Assembly (NCBI GenBank): GCA_003242885.1
Contig: QKMZ01000006.1
Span: 372,001 to 436,000, forward strand
Reading direction: 5' to 3'
DNA: 64,000 nt
Source of the DNA: Candidatus Melainabacteria bacterium
GTDB lineage: Bacteria; Cyanobacteriota; Vampirovibrionia; Obscuribacterales; Obscuribacteraceae
The notes beneath the pieces are model-generated. The model made no database searches and was not told the DNA's origin. It saw only the letters and a list, made by a program, of their open reading frames with translations. Positions 25,556 through 34,429 of this stretch are shown in pieces. How positions within the stretch are numbered: the stretch's first letter is position 1; each line of letters opens with the position of its first letter. The translations under genes were made by a program, and so were the position numbers.

Positions 25556-26776
25556 TTAGCTGTTCAAAACGGTTTGTCCGCATGGCAAAAGGGCGCAGTA
25601 GGCGACATCCTGCCCCAAATTCTTGACCGAAACTTGATGGAGCGCGACAGCATCATTCAAATTACGGGCGCGTCCGCCTAATGCAGAAACTGCTAGAGGA
25701 TCTTGCAGCAACTTAGGTGCGACAATCCAGATGATCTCATCGACAAGGCCTTCATCAATCATGTTGCCTGCAAGACTGCCGCCACCTTCGCAAAGTACTG
25801 TGTTGATGCCTCTTTTCACTAACTGCCGCAGTCCTTCTTCAAGGTCGAGGACGATTGATTCTCGACTTTGCTCTTTATCATCTTCTCTGCGCAGGGGGAC
25901 ACCGGCCGCCAATTGCGAGACTTTTGCGGTGGGCTTTGAGATTTCAAATGGCACACCAATCAGCTCAACGAGCGGGAGATCGACCAGTTGTCTGTCTGCT
26001 CGATCTTCTCGAGTAATAACCAGAGTTCGTGCGGTGGTTTTGTGAGTGTAAATTTTGGATTCAAAGGAGACTGTCAAATCTTTGTCCACAAGCACTTTTA
26101 CAGGGTCTCTGCTGTTGTCTATATCGCGCACGTTCAACGTCGGGTTGTCGATTAGCGCTGTGTTGGTGCCTATCAAAACTGCGTCAAACAAATTGCGCAA
26201 TTGGTGCACATAGTGACGCGCTTCTGCGCCTGTAATCCATCTGCTGCCGCCATGACGGTCGGCGATTTTTGCATCGAGTGTGGTGGCAAGTTTTAAACAA
26301 ACCCAAGGCAAGCCAGTCTTGATTCTTTTTATAAACCCGCGATTTAGTAACTTGCATTCGGCTTCTAAAACACTGGAAAAGACTTCAATTCCTGCATCTT
26401 TAAGTGCCTGGATACCACCGCCGGCAACGACAGGATTTGGATCGACCATTCCACAGATTACTGTTTTTACTCCACTGACGATAACTTTATCGCTGCAAGG
26501 CGGAGTTTTTCCATGGTGGCAGCAGGGCTCCAGATTCACGTAAAGTGTGCCGCCCTTAGCCTTTTCACCAGCTTCATTCAGAGCATGTACTTCTGCGTGA
26601 GGCTGTCCATGTTTTTGATGATAACCACGTCCAACAACATTGCCGGCTTTGTCTACAACAACAGCGCCTACCATCGGATTTGGAGATGTACGTCCGTGCG
26701 CGCGCGCTGCTAGCTCGAGGCATTCGCGCATAAAACTCTCATGAATTTCAAGAGAAGAAGACTTCGGCAACTCCAT
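25556..26776 (-). CDS. ribD: Bifunctional riboflavin deaminase/reductase
   Basis: 406 residues. N-terminal cytidine-deaminase fold (about 10-155): zinc motif HAEVHAL and PCCHHGKTPPC, deaminating the diaminohydroxy-phosphoribosylaminopyrimidine. C-terminal reductase of the DHFR-like RibD_C type (about 165-400): LKLATTLDAKIADRHGGSRWITG, IGTNTALIDNPTLNVRD, and GINTVLCEGGGSLAGNMI. Together they carry out steps two and three of riboflavin synthesis. Its first 29 bases overlap the pfkA 3' end and it has GGAG before ATG inside pfkA, so its translation is probably coupled to pfkA. The other rib genes are not in the window. Confidence 0.95.
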   Translation of the reverse strand: MELPKSSSLEIHESFMRECLELAARAHGRTSPNPMVGAVVVDKAGNVVGRGYHQKHGQPHAEVHALNEAGEKAKGGTLYVNLEPCCHHGKTPPCSDKVIVSGVKTVICGMVDPNPVVAGGGIQALKDAGIEVFSSVLEAECKLLNRGFIKRIKTGLPWVCLKLATTLDAKIADRHGGSRWITGAEARHYVHQLRNLFDAVLIGTNTALIDNPTLNVRDIDNSRDPVKVLVDKDLTVSFESKIYTHKTTARTLVITREDRADRQLVDLPLVELIGVPFEISKPTAKVSQLAAGVPLRREDDKEQSRESIVLDLEEGLRQLVKRGINTVLCEGGGSLAGNMIDEGLVDEIIWIVAPKLLQDPLAVSALGGRARNLNDAVALHQVSVKNLGQDVAYCALLPCGQTVLNS

Positions 26777-27767
26777 AGAGCTCCATATCGAGGGACTTTA
26801 TCTTGCCCACGCCCTCGCTGATGGGAACATCGACGACATGATTGCCTTGCAACGCAACCATGCGACCGAACTTCTTTTCGTGAACCAGGTCTGTTGCCTT
26901 CACACCAAATCTGGTGGCAAGCACTCGGTCGAACGCGGTTGGCGAACCACCGCGCTGAATGTGTCCAAGAACGGTTGCCCGTGTCTCATAGCCGGTTTCT
27001 TCTTCAATCAGTTTGGCGAGCCGTTCGCCGATACCTGTGCGCTTGTTGCCGTTGATCGTTACTTGTGGCGCTTCCTCGTCACCTTCCAATCTGGCGCCTT
27101 CGGCTACTACCAAGATTGAATAGTCTCTGCCTCTGGCATGGCGCTTCTTAATTGATTCTGCGATTTCTTTCAGCTTGATTGGCTTTTCCGGAACCAGCAC
27201 GAAGTCTGCACCACCTGCAATACCGCCATAACAGGCGATCCATCCTGCATTGCCTCCCATCACTTCGCAAACCAGTACACGGTTGTGCGATTCTGCTGTT
27301 GTGTGAAGTCTGTCGATGGCTTCCATTACCACGTTAACAGCGGTGTCGAAGCCGAAAGTAAAATCAGTCGAATTTAAATCGTTATCGATTGTTTTAGGGA
27401 CACAAACGATCTTTATACCGTGCTTAGAACTCAGCTCTTCAGCAATATTGAGCGTTTCGTCACCACCGATCGCAATCAAAGCGTCCAGGCGATGTTTTTC
27501 CATCTGCTCGGCAATTTTTTCTGGACCACGTTCAGTTTTGAAAGGGTTGGCGCGGGAAGTTCTAAGGATCGTTCCGCCTCTATGAATTAGTCCGCCGGTG
27601 CCTTGCAGGGTCAAAGGCATAACCATGCCTTCCATGGGACCGCGCCAGCCTTCGAGAAAACCTACGACCTCTGAGCCGTGTTCCATCACAGAACGCCTTA
27701 CGATGGCTCTGACCACGGCGTTCAAGCCGGGGCAATCTCCTCCACCAGTAAGGATTCCTATCCGCAT
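26748..27767 (-). CDS. pfkA: 6-phosphofructokinase, possibly PPi-dependent or mixed-substrate
   Basis: 339 residues. It phosphorylates fructose-6-phosphate. Family motifs: ILTGGGDCPGLNAVVR, the catalytic TIDNDL, RVLVCEVMGGNAGW and GHIQRGGSPTAFDR. Two positions that discriminate phosphoryl donors are not of the ATP type: the loop GGDET has Glu104 where ATP enzymes have Gly, and PKTIDND has Lys125 where ATP enzymes have Gly. Lys at that place, with an acid at 104, is the pattern of PPi-using enzymes. I therefore annotate the fold with confidence and the donor as open. It is transcribed with ribD, whose start lies within its 3' end. Confidence 0.93.
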   Translation of the reverse strand: MRIGILTGGGDCPGLNAVVRAIVRRSVMEHGSEVVGFLEGWRGPMEGMVMPLTLQGTGGLIHRGGTILRTSRANPFKTERGPEKIAEQMEKHRLDALIAIGGDETLNIAEELSSKHGIKIVCVPKTIDNDLNSTDFTFGFDTAVNVVMEAIDRLHTTAESHNRVLVCEVMGGNAGWIACYGGIAGGADFVLVPEKPIKLKEIAESIKKRHARGRDYSILVVAEGARLEGDEEAPQVTINGNKRTGIGERLAKLIEEETGYETRATVLGHIQRGGSPTAFDRVLATRFGVKATDLVHEKKFGRMVALQGNHVVDVPISEGVGKIKSLDMELYGVAEVFFS

Positions 27768-28255
27768 AGTTCAGGCCCACACAAGTGACACGCCAAGAGC
27801 AGCTCAATGATGAGCTGATTTCAAGCGACACAAACACGGTAAGTATAGCCGCATTGTCAGCGGCCCTGGCCTTTGATTGATTTTGGGGCGTCTTAAATCA
27901 GCGCGAAAATGACAGAAACCGGCACGGACAAGGGAAAAAGGCGGGTTAAGCTCTGTGAAACACCCGATTTCATGTTGGCAAAAATCGCGGATTTGACCTT
28001 TCTGAAATCCTGGATTAGGCGCCGATTATTGCCAGCATTTTTAAGCTTTTTAGAACTTCGAGGCGATTCTCACCAGAAGCATTTACATTTATAAGATGCC
28101 AGAGACGGTAGTTGGGCTGGTTGCGCTCTTGTAAACGAGAGAAGCACAGCAGCCTGCCGAGTCTGCCAGTTCGAATTTATGGTGCACAGCGCCCCGGATA
28201 CAAGAACGCACACCCGCACAAAGAGTGATTGCGCTCCCAATTGGAGGAACAGGAC
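27768..28255. other. 488-nt gap between divergent pfkA and sucC
   Basis: Holds the pfkA leader on the minus strand with a 7-bp hairpin (CAGCTCA 27800-27806 / TGAGCTG 27811-27817, loop ATGA) and the sucC leader on the plus strand. A TATACT on the minus strand (27848-27843) could be a -10 for pfkA but has no matching -35. No convincing ORF or structured RNA seen. Confidence 0.4.
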
Positions 28256-29383
28256 TTGAATTTATATGAGTGGGAAGCCAAGAAGATTTTCCAGGAGCAC
28301 GGCATTCCGGTTCCGCCGTCTCATCGCATCACAAAGCCGGAAGAATTGAGAAAGGTTCACCTGGGTTATCCACTCACTCTCAAGGTGCAAGTGCAATCGG
28401 GTGGTCGCGGTAAAGCTGGCGGCATTCAATTCGCTCAAGATTTGAAAGATGGTGAAACCAAAGCCAAAGACCTTCTCAAGATGGTCATCAATGGCTCGAA
28501 GACAGAAAGTCTTCTCGTCGAACCCAGATTGAAAATCGCTCGCGAAATTTACTTGTCTGTCACCCTCGACAGAAGCCGCGGTTGCGCAATCTTCATCGCT
28601 TCTGCTGAAGGCGGTATCGAAATCGAATCGTCGACCAATGTCGTCACAATGCCGATTCCATATCCTTATCACGACTATGTGGGTCGCGATCTAGCCAAGC
28701 AAATCGGCTTGACCGGCAACTTGCTCAATAAGTTTGCCGACCTCGCCAACAAGCTCTACAAGCTCTTCGAATCCAAAGATTTGGAACTTGCTGAAATCAA
28801 TCCGCTCATCGTTACTGACGGTGACGAAGTGCTCGCCCTCGACGGCAAAATCACAATCTGCGATGATGCTTTGGGTCGTCACAAGTGCTTCGCCGGCTGG
28901 CAAGAAACCCACATGCTGGACTTGTCCGAAAGAGAAAAGCGCTCGAAGCGCGCTGGACTCAATCTCGTTGAGCTCGATGGCAACATCGGTATTCTCTGCA
29001 ACGGCGCTGGCTTGACCATGGCGACCATGGACCTCGTCAAAGCTTTCGGCGGTCAACCAGGCAATTTCCTGGATGCCGGCGGCGGATCTGACACTGAGAA
29101 GACTCTCGAAGCACTGGAAATCGTGCACGACAACCCGAAGTGCGACGTCATTCTGGTCAATATCTTGGGCGGCATCACCGCTTGCGACGAAGTTGCACAA
29201 GCTCTCGTTGCATTCATGAAGCGCCATCCTGAGCGCAAGTTGGTCGTTCGTCTTCGTGGCAACAACCAAGATGTCGCTGAAAAAATGCTCGCCGAATCTG
29301 GTCTGAAGCTTTATCCGGAACTCGAAGCCGCTGTGAAGCAAGCCGTTGAGCAATCCAAAGTTCCAGCCGGCGCTAAGCGCTAA
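28256..29383 (+). CDS. sucC: Succinate-CoA ligase subunit beta
   Basis: 375 residues from TTG at 28256, picked because GGAGGAA precedes it by 7 nt and the family starts [11 protein letters not shown] (compare MNLHEYQAK). The N-terminal ATP-grasp domain (about 1-235) includes [15 protein letters not shown] and EINPLIV; the C-terminal ligase_CoA domain has DLNGNIGI-type text, [11 protein letters not shown] and [16 protein letters not shown]. With SucD it makes succinate plus ATP from succinyl-CoA in the TCA cycle. The gene shows a strong preference for C-ending codons, like sucD, in contrast to many neighbours, suggesting high expression. sucD follows after 19 nt. Confidence 0.95.
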   Translation: MNLYEWEAKKIFQEHGIPVPPSHRITKPEELRKVHLGYPLTLKVQVQSGGRGKAGGIQFAQDLKDGETKAKDLLKMVINGSKTESLLVEPRLKIAREIYLSVTLDRSRGCAIFIASAEGGIEIESSTNVVTMPIPYPYHDYVGRDLAKQIGLTGNLLNKFADLANKLYKLFESKDLELAEINPLIVTDGDEVLALDGKITICDDALGRHKCFAGWQETHMLDLSEREKRSKRAGLNLVELDGNIGILCNGAGLTMATMDLVKAFGGQPGNFLDAGGGSDTEKTLEALEIVHDNPKCDVILVNILGGITACDEVAQALVAFMKRHPERKLVVRLRGNNQDVAEKMLAESGLKLYPELEAAVKQAVEQSKVPAGAKR

Positions 29384-29402
29384 CTTTAAGGAGATACACA
29401 AA

Positions 29403-30284
29403 GTGATTCTGATTAACAAAGACACGAAAGTCATCGTCCAAGGCGCTACAGGCAAGATGGGTTCTGCCCACACCAAGCGCATGATCGCTTACGGCACCAA
29501 AGTTGTCGGCGGCGTGACGCCCGGCAAAGGTGGCACTAAAATTGAAGGCATCCCGGTGTTCGACACTGTCAAAGAAGCCTTCCAAGCTACCGGAGCCACC
29601 ACCTCGGTCATCTTCGTTCCTCCCTTCCTGGCGCTCGACGCTGGTTCGGAAGCACTCGATGCCGGCGCCGAATTGATCGTTCTCATCACCGAAGGCATTC
29701 CTCCGCAAGATGCCGCCAAGCTCGTCGCTCAGGTGAAAGCTAAAGGCGCCAAGTTGATCGGACCAAACTGCCCAGGCGTTATCACTCCTGGCGAGTGCTT
29801 GATCGGTATCCTCCCCGGCTCGATCTTCAAATCGGGACCGGTCGGCATGGTCAGCCGCTCCGGAACGCTGACCTACGAAATCGCTCTTGCCTTGACTGAA
29901 AGCGGTCTCGGTCAGTCGACCTGCGTCGGAGTCGGCGGCGACCCGATCAAGGGCATGGGCTATGAAGAAGCTCTCAGCCTCTTCAAAGACGATGCGAAGA
30001 CCGAAGTGATTGTTCTCATCGGTGAAATTGGTGGAACCGCTGAAGAAGAAGCCGCAGCCTACATCAAAGCCAACGTGAAGAAGCCGGTTGTGGCTTACAT
30101 CGCTGGTCAGACCGCACCTCCCGGAAAGCGTATGGGTCACGCCGGCGCGATCATCTCGGGCGGAAAGGGCACTGCTCAATCCAAGATCGAAGCTTTCGAG
30201 AAAGCAGGAATCAAGGTAGCGAAGACTCCTTCGGAAGTTGCGAAGTTCGTTGCTGAAGCGACCAAGCAAGTAGCCCGCGCGTAA
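29403..30284 (+). CDS. sucD: Succinate-CoA ligase subunit alpha
   Basis: 293 residues from GTG at 29403 with AAGGAGATA in place; the open frame further upstream runs back into sucC and is ignored. CoA-binding domain: [23 protein letters not shown] and the block with [12 protein letters not shown]. Ligase domain with the phospho-histidine in [21 protein letters not shown]. It partners SucC. A two-hairpin 3' end follows, the second a strong terminator. Confidence 0.96.
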   Translation: MILINKDTKVIVQGATGKMGSAHTKRMIAYGTKVVGGVTPGKGGTKIEGIPVFDTVKEAFQATGATTSVIFVPPFLALDAGSEALDAGAELIVLITEGIPPQDAAKLVAQVKAKGAKLIGPNCPGVITPGECLIGILPGSIFKSGPVGMVSRSGTLTYEIALALTESGLGQSTCVGVGGDPIKGMGYEEALSLFKDDAKTEVIVLIGEIGGTAEEEAAAYIKANVKKPVVAYIAGQTAPPGKRMGHAGAIISGGKGTAQSKIEAFEKAGIKVAKTPSEVAKFVAEATKQVARA

Positions 30285-30300
30285 AAACGCTGGCTTACGG

Positions 30301-30314
30301 TCGGCGAAAGCCGA
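30301..30314 (+). other. GNRA-tetraloop hairpin 3' of sucD
   Basis: TCGGC-GAAA-GCCGA: five base pairs capped by a GAAA tetraloop, 17 nt after the sucD stop and just before the terminator. It may stabilise the mRNA end. Confidence 0.4.
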
Positions 30315-30332
30315 TTTGAAGAATTAAAAATT

Positions 30333-30365
30333 CGCGCTCTAGACATTTCTAGGGCGCGTTTTTTT
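30333..30365 (+). terminator. Strong intrinsic terminator after sucCD
   Basis: CGCGCTCTAG (30333-30342), loop ACATTT, CTAGGGCGCG (30349-30358): 10 bp with one G-U pair, then seven Ts (30359-30365). Confidence 0.92.
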
Positions 30366-30553
30366 GCGCTTTTCGGAAATCTAGTGCTGATAACTAAAGC
30401 TCTCACTTTTATATCTCTAGTGAAAAGGGCACATATTAGTTGGTGATCTGAGCAAGAAAGTGTTTGACGGTCCGTTTAACGTCGCACTCTCGGTCTAAAA
30501 TGTCAGAAGAGAGTCTGCAAAACTTCCAAATCACAAGCTAACTGGAGACCTAA

Positions 30554-31504
30554 ATGGACGACGGAGACCGCACCCAATCTACGCCGGTGACCAAACCGAA
30601 AAGAGCGCTCGTACTTCCGGGCGGTGGTGGAAGAGGTGCCTACCAGGTCGGTGTCGTTAAGGCGCTGTACGAGAAAGGTCTCAAGTTCGACATGGCTTTT
30701 GGCACATCCATTGGCGGTATTAACGCTGCGATCGTTGCCCAAGGTGGCATCGAGCGCCTGGAAGAACTCTGGTGCCAGATTCGCGCCAACGATATTTTTA
30801 GGCTACCTTCGCCTCATCAGATGGGGCGTATGCTACTTGGTCACAAGCTTGGATTGCTCGACAACTCTCCTCTGGAAGAGGTACTTCGCCGAGAGGTCAA
30901 TTTGCCGAGATTGCGTGCGACAAACATGCAAATCGGCTGGTGCGCAACCGACCTCTGCAGTCTTGAGACGAAGCTTTTCATGATGGACGACATTATGTCG
31001 ACTAACGAACTTATTGATGTGTTGATGGCGACATCGGCTATTCCAATGGCTTTCCCGCCCCGTCACATTAATGGACATGGACTCTGGGTCGATGGCGGTT
31101 TGGTTAGAAATACGCCAATGGAAACAGCTATTCAAATGGGCGCTGACGAAGTCTACATGGTACTTTTGCACCCTGAGAAGATAAACGTCTGCCCGACCAA
31201 CATGTTCGAAGTAATCGTTCGCTGCCTTGATATTGTTCTTGATGCATCTGCCCGTAAAGAGATTCAAACAGCTGAGTTGTACAACCGTCTGGTTGCCGAG
31301 GGCAACATTGAATCCAAAGGCAGAAAGAATGTGGACATCAGAGTCTTCCAACCGAAACGCGCAGTCAACACGACGCTGTTGGAAATCGATCCGCACCGCT
31401 CACGTAAGCTGATTACTCAAGGCTATGAGGAAGCGATGGAGATGATGGCTGACTACAAGCCAGGTGAGAAGGATAAAGAAGTAGAAGCATCCCTTGCCTC
31501 TTGA
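30554..31504 (+). CDS. Patatin-like phospholipase / acyl hydrolase
   Basis: 316 residues. The patatin dyad is complete: oxyanion loop GGGGRGAYQ (from residue 23), nucleophile elbow GTSIGG (Ser52) and Asp180 in WVDGGLVRNTP. Cytosolic in appearance, with no signal peptide or TM. Bacterial members deacylate phospholipids or glycolipids; substrate cannot be told. The last 50 residues are acidic and Lys-rich. The gene is alone, with its own leader (CTGGAG upstream of ATG). Confidence 0.9.
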   Translation: MDDGDRTQSTPVTKPKRALVLPGGGGRGAYQVGVVKALYEKGLKFDMAFGTSIGGINAAIVAQGGIERLEELWCQIRANDIFRLPSPHQMGRMLLGHKLGLLDNSPLEEVLRREVNLPRLRATNMQIGWCATDLCSLETKLFMMDDIMSTNELIDVLMATSAIPMAFPPRHINGHGLWVDGGLVRNTPMETAIQMGADEVYMVLLHPEKINVCPTNMFEVIVRCLDIVLDASARKEIQTAELYNRLVAEGNIESKGRKNVDIRVFQPKRAVNTTLLEIDPHRSRKLITQGYEEAMEMMADYKPGEKDKEVEASLAS

Positions 31505-31702
31505 TTCTCGGCGTGAAATTTACTGTTGGATACGCACTGTCCAAGGGCGTTAAGCGTGCAATTGTAATTGGGCATGATGACTGTGGCATGGCGAAATTTC
31601 CCCAGCCTGCACCACTTGTAGTGGCATTGTCTATTGGCTAAGGATTGAGCATACAAGCCCCTAAGGATACTCTAATGCGACGACGCGCTCAGGGCTTTGT
31701 AG

Positions 31703-31723
31703 GGGCGACGCCATGCGTCGCCC
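31703..31723. repeat. REP-like 9-bp perfect hairpin
   Basis: GGGCGACGC (31703-31711), CAT, GCGTCGCCC (31715-31723), embedded in TTTGTAGGGGCGACGC. The flank-plus-hairpin shape GTAGGGGCGnnn...CGCCC resembles dispersed intergenic repeats seen in several bacterial phyla including Cyanobacteria. It sits 10 nt past the stop of the flavin reductase gene and may end its transcript. Only one copy is seen in this window. The remainder of 31505-31732 holds nothing evident. Confidence 0.5.
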
Positions 31724-31732
31724 GGTTCCAAA

Positions 31733-32218
31733 CTAATATCCAAATCCGTTCTTGCGAAGGTGGATCATCGGCTCTTCTTCGGTGAGCTGTTCGCCATCGA
31801 TTGCTTCAGCGATGAGAAGCTGGTGATCTGTTGCGGGAGCGTAGGACATGACTTTGCAAGTTATGTATGAAACGCCGTTCGCAAGCACCGGATGCTCGGT
31901 TCCATCCTTGAGCGCAATGCCTTCGTATCTATCCATGCCTTCTTGAAACGGCTTAGCGAAGCTTTTGTACACGTCCATGTTTGCTTTGGACATGACGTTT
32001 ACTACGAACGTATCGCCAGGTTTTAGAACATCGAGCAAAGGTCTCTTGTTGTTGACAGCAACGACAACGACTGGGGCATCGAAACCACCCTGCATCACAA
32101 AGGTGGAAAGCATTCCATCTTTCTTGCCGTCTTTGGTGAAACTAACGAGAAAAACGCCTGACGCAATGCGACCGAGTGCTTTTCCCAGACCTTCTTTTTG
32201 TGCTGTTTCCGTAGTCAC
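31733..32218 (-). CDS. Flavin reductase-like (FMN-binding) domain protein
   Basis: 161 residues from a GTG preceded by AGGAGAG. The flavin reductase split-barrel pattern is visible: ALGRIASGVFLVSF, GMLSTFVMQGGFDAPVVVVAV, FVVNVMS and HPVLANGVSYITCKV. It resembles the flavin reductase module at the C terminus of cyanobacterial flavodiiron proteins and stand-alone flavoredoxins. It probably binds FMN and passes electrons from NAD(P)H. No partner oxygenase or rubredoxin is nearby. Confidence 0.85.
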   Translation of the reverse strand: MTTETAQKEGLGKALGRIASGVFLVSFTKDGKKDGMLSTFVMQGGFDAPVVVVAVNNKRPLLDVLKPGDTFVVNVMSKANMDVYKSFAKPFQEGMDRYEGIALKDGTEHPVLANGVSYITCKVMSYAPATDHQLLIAEAIDGEQLTEEEPMIHLRKNGFGY

Positions 32219-32390
32219 CGCCGTCTCTCCTGTCTGATTGATGAACGAACATTATATAAGCCTTTTCCGCTTCAACATGCCGTCCCTTCAGTTTCGATTA
32301 ACATCTGGGCGCGTTTGGCTCGATAGGAAAAACCGGATACATAAGCCTGGAAAAGCATGCAAGCTTGAAAAGAGGTGCATCTACGAAACC

Positions 32391-33884
32391 TTAGGATTTC
32401 GGTTCGTTGGAATCCTTGATTGCAGGCTCTTTGAGACCGGCGGCGACCAGCTCTTCATCAGCTATTTCGTTTTCGACTACAGGGGCGATCGGTGCTGTTG
32501 CGGTTGCAGCATATTTTCCATTCGTCGACGAGCCTGTGGCGCTGAGTGAAGGTTTTGTACCAACCTTTTTGATCGGTTGTTTCCTTCCGTGGCGCATGTG
32601 CCAGAGCATGATTGATTTGGCCAGTTTGTCGGAATCATGATGCCCAATGGCTTTTTGACTGAGCAAATTGCGTTTGATAACAACAACTCCAAGTTCGCGC
32701 AAGCGATCATTGTCGAGCGAGACCGGCTTGATGTCGGCAGGCAATTTGCCTTCAAAGTCCGGGGTTTGATCGTTGACTAGTACAGCTTCCATCAGCCTGT
32801 AGCCTAGATTGCTGGGCGTTGCTGAATGCGAAAGAATTGCTTCGACGTGGTCTCCAACGGAATAACCAGTGGTTTCACCCAGTTGAGTTAGAACATTGGT
32901 GACATAAATCTTGTCGGCGTTCGAATCGCGGATAGCTTGTGGAATGCCCTCTACAAGCAAGTTGGGAATTATAGAAGTGTAGAGGCTGCCTGGTCCAAGA
33001 ATGATCAGGTCGGCGGCGTGAATCGCTTCAATTGCTTCTGGAGTTGCTTTTGGTTTTGCGGGCTTAAGCGAGAGTGTCTTGATGCGACCGCCTGCTTCAG
33101 TAATGTGTGACTCGCCTTCAATTACCGAGCCATCGTCCATTTCAGCGACGAGCGAGAAGTTTACCAATGTAGATGGCAGGACCTGTCCGCAACTATTCAG
33201 AACGCGGCTTGCAACTCTTGTCGCTTCCAGCATGTCACCGTTGGTAATGGCACATACTGCTGTGAGAAACAAGTTTCCGAATGAGTGACCTTCGAGTCCG
33301 CCACCTGATTCGAACCGGTAGCGAAAGAGTTCGGTAACCAGACCTTCTTCATCTGCCAGCGCCGTGATGCAATTTCTCAAATCGCCTGGTGGAAGCACGC
33401 CAAGCTCTTGCCTCAAACGACCGGAAGAACCACCGTCGTCACCTACTGTGACTATAGCGGTGATGTTATTTGTGAACATCTTTATGCCGCGCAAGAGGTT
33501 CGACAGGCCTGTGCCGCCGCCGATTACAACAACGCGCGGGCCTTTGGCGAGGTGCCGTTTTCTGTACAAAACATCTGGGATCGATTCGCGTTCGTTAGGT
33601 ACATACGCACCCACGACCGAGAGCGTCATTCTATAAATTGCAATACAAACTATAAGGGCGCCGCCAATGATGACGACGAATCCGCTTCGTTTGTGGGGAA
33701 CAAGATCCGCGGCTGTTTCCAGCGTTTCGCGGATAAGCATCGACGTTACATGTACTGGGTGATAGCCCAGATAGAGAAATATGCCAACGACTATTACTGC
33801 AATACCAGCGAGTATGATTAGAATCCAGCGTTTTAAGCCGGGCAACATCATGCGAGCCATTCGTGAGTTTAACGTTCTGCTCAC
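32391..33884 (-). CDS. yvcK: YvcK/CofD-like gluconeogenesis factor with N-terminal membrane anchor
   Basis: 497 residues. Two hydrophobic segments (about 20-40 and 68-88) precede the YvcK domain, which begins VVVIGGGTGLSNLLRG (near 120) and has TVGDDGGSSGRLR, LPPGDLRNCITALAD, EGHSFGNLFL and ADLIILGPGSLYTSIIPNLLV, all family hallmarks. B. subtilis YvcK binds UDP-GlcNAc and is needed for growth on gluconeogenic carbon; membrane-tethered versions occur in Cyanobacteria. The C-terminal 60 residues are low complexity. Start overlaps the stop of the RapZ-like gene by 4 nt (ATGA), so the pair is coupled as in the yvcJ-yvcK arrangement; whiA is absent here. Confidence 0.92.
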   Translation of the reverse strand: MSRTLNSRMARMMLPGLKRWILIILAGIAVIVVGIFLYLGYHPVHVTSMLIRETLETAADLVPHKRSGFVVIIGGALIVCIAIYRMTLSVVGAYVPNERESIPDVLYRKRHLAKGPRVVVIGGGTGLSNLLRGIKMFTNNITAIVTVGDDGGSSGRLRQELGVLPPGDLRNCITALADEEGLVTELFRYRFESGGGLEGHSFGNLFLTAVCAITNGDMLEATRVASRVLNSCGQVLPSTLVNFSLVAEMDDGSVIEGESHITEAGGRIKTLSLKPAKPKATPEAIEAIHAADLIILGPGSLYTSIIPNLLVEGIPQAIRDSNADKIYVTNVLTQLGETTGYSVGDHVEAILSHSATPSNLGYRLMEAVLVNDQTPDFEGKLPADIKPVSLDNDRLRELGVVVIKRNLLSQKAIGHHDSDKLAKSIMLWHMRHGRKQPIKKVGTKPSLSATGSSTNGKYAATATAPIAPVVENEIADEELVAAGLKEPAIKDSNEPKS

Positions 33885-34390
33885 GACACACCGTCCTTTC
33901 CGGTATCCGAATGTCTATGCCTGACACCATTGGCGGTGACATGCGCTACTTCTTCCAGCTCGCGGTGGCTGACGCGTACGTGTGCTTCAGGAATGCCGGC
34001 AGCCAGTGATTTGGCTACGTTTTCGGCAATAGTCGTAGAGCGGTGCTGACCGCCGGTGCAGCCGAATGCAATAGTGAAATGTCTGACTTTTGCATCGGTA
34101 AACTGGGGAATGATTTTGAAACACAAATCAAGAATGGATCTGAGAAACTCTTGTGCCGGTTCTTGCTCCAAAACATAGTCCTGGACTGGTTTGTCCAGCC
34201 CGGTTAGCGGACGCAAATCTTCTACCCAATATGGATTTTTCAAAAAACGGACGTCAAACACGGCATTGGCGCTAGGTGCGTCTCCCCGTTTGTACCCGAA
34301 CGACATTACCGTCACTTCCAGGCGTTCAGTATCGGCGCCGTTGGTGTCGTTATGCTTCATTACTTCCGTTTCCGGCGATTTCCCTCTCAT
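33881..34390 (-). CDS. RapZ C-terminal-domain protein (no kinase-like N-terminal domain)
   Basis: 169 residues. Matches only the C-terminal half of RapZ/YvcJ: VMSFGYKRGDAPSANAVFDVRFLKNPYW, the pattern RPLTGLDKPVQDYVLEQ, and IAFGCTGGQHRSTTIAEN followed by VRVSHREL. In E. coli this domain binds the small RNA GlmZ and glucosamine-6-phosphate. The P-loop N-terminal domain of full-length RapZ (about 285 residues) is absent and does not lie upstream. ATG at 34388-34390; the protein begins with ~25 polar residues. It overlaps yvcK by 4 nt, keeping the usual gene pair. Confidence 0.85.
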   Translation of the reverse strand: MRGKSPETEVMKHNDTNGADTERLEVTVMSFGYKRGDAPSANAVFDVRFLKNPYWVEDLRPLTGLDKPVQDYVLEQEPAQEFLRSILDLCFKIIPQFTDAKVRHFTIAFGCTGGQHRSTTIAENVAKSLAAGIPEAHVRVSHRELEEVAHVTANGVRHRHSDTGKDGVS

Positions 34391-34429
34391 GATTCACCGC
34401 GTTTCTCATGCATCTGAAGTATAGGGCGA

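Noticed and set aside
27909..28094. 61-codon plus-strand frame between pfkA and sucC
   Set aside because: No SD, composition unlike neighbours, no family resemblance.
28166..28185. GTTCGAATTT text resembling a tRNA T-loop
   Set aside because: No matching T-stem, anticodon arm or acceptor stem around it.
28691..30269. Long antisense frames (263 and 298 codons) opposite sucC and sucD
   Set aside because: Explained as a by-product of strong C-ending codon bias on the coding strand; no start signals.
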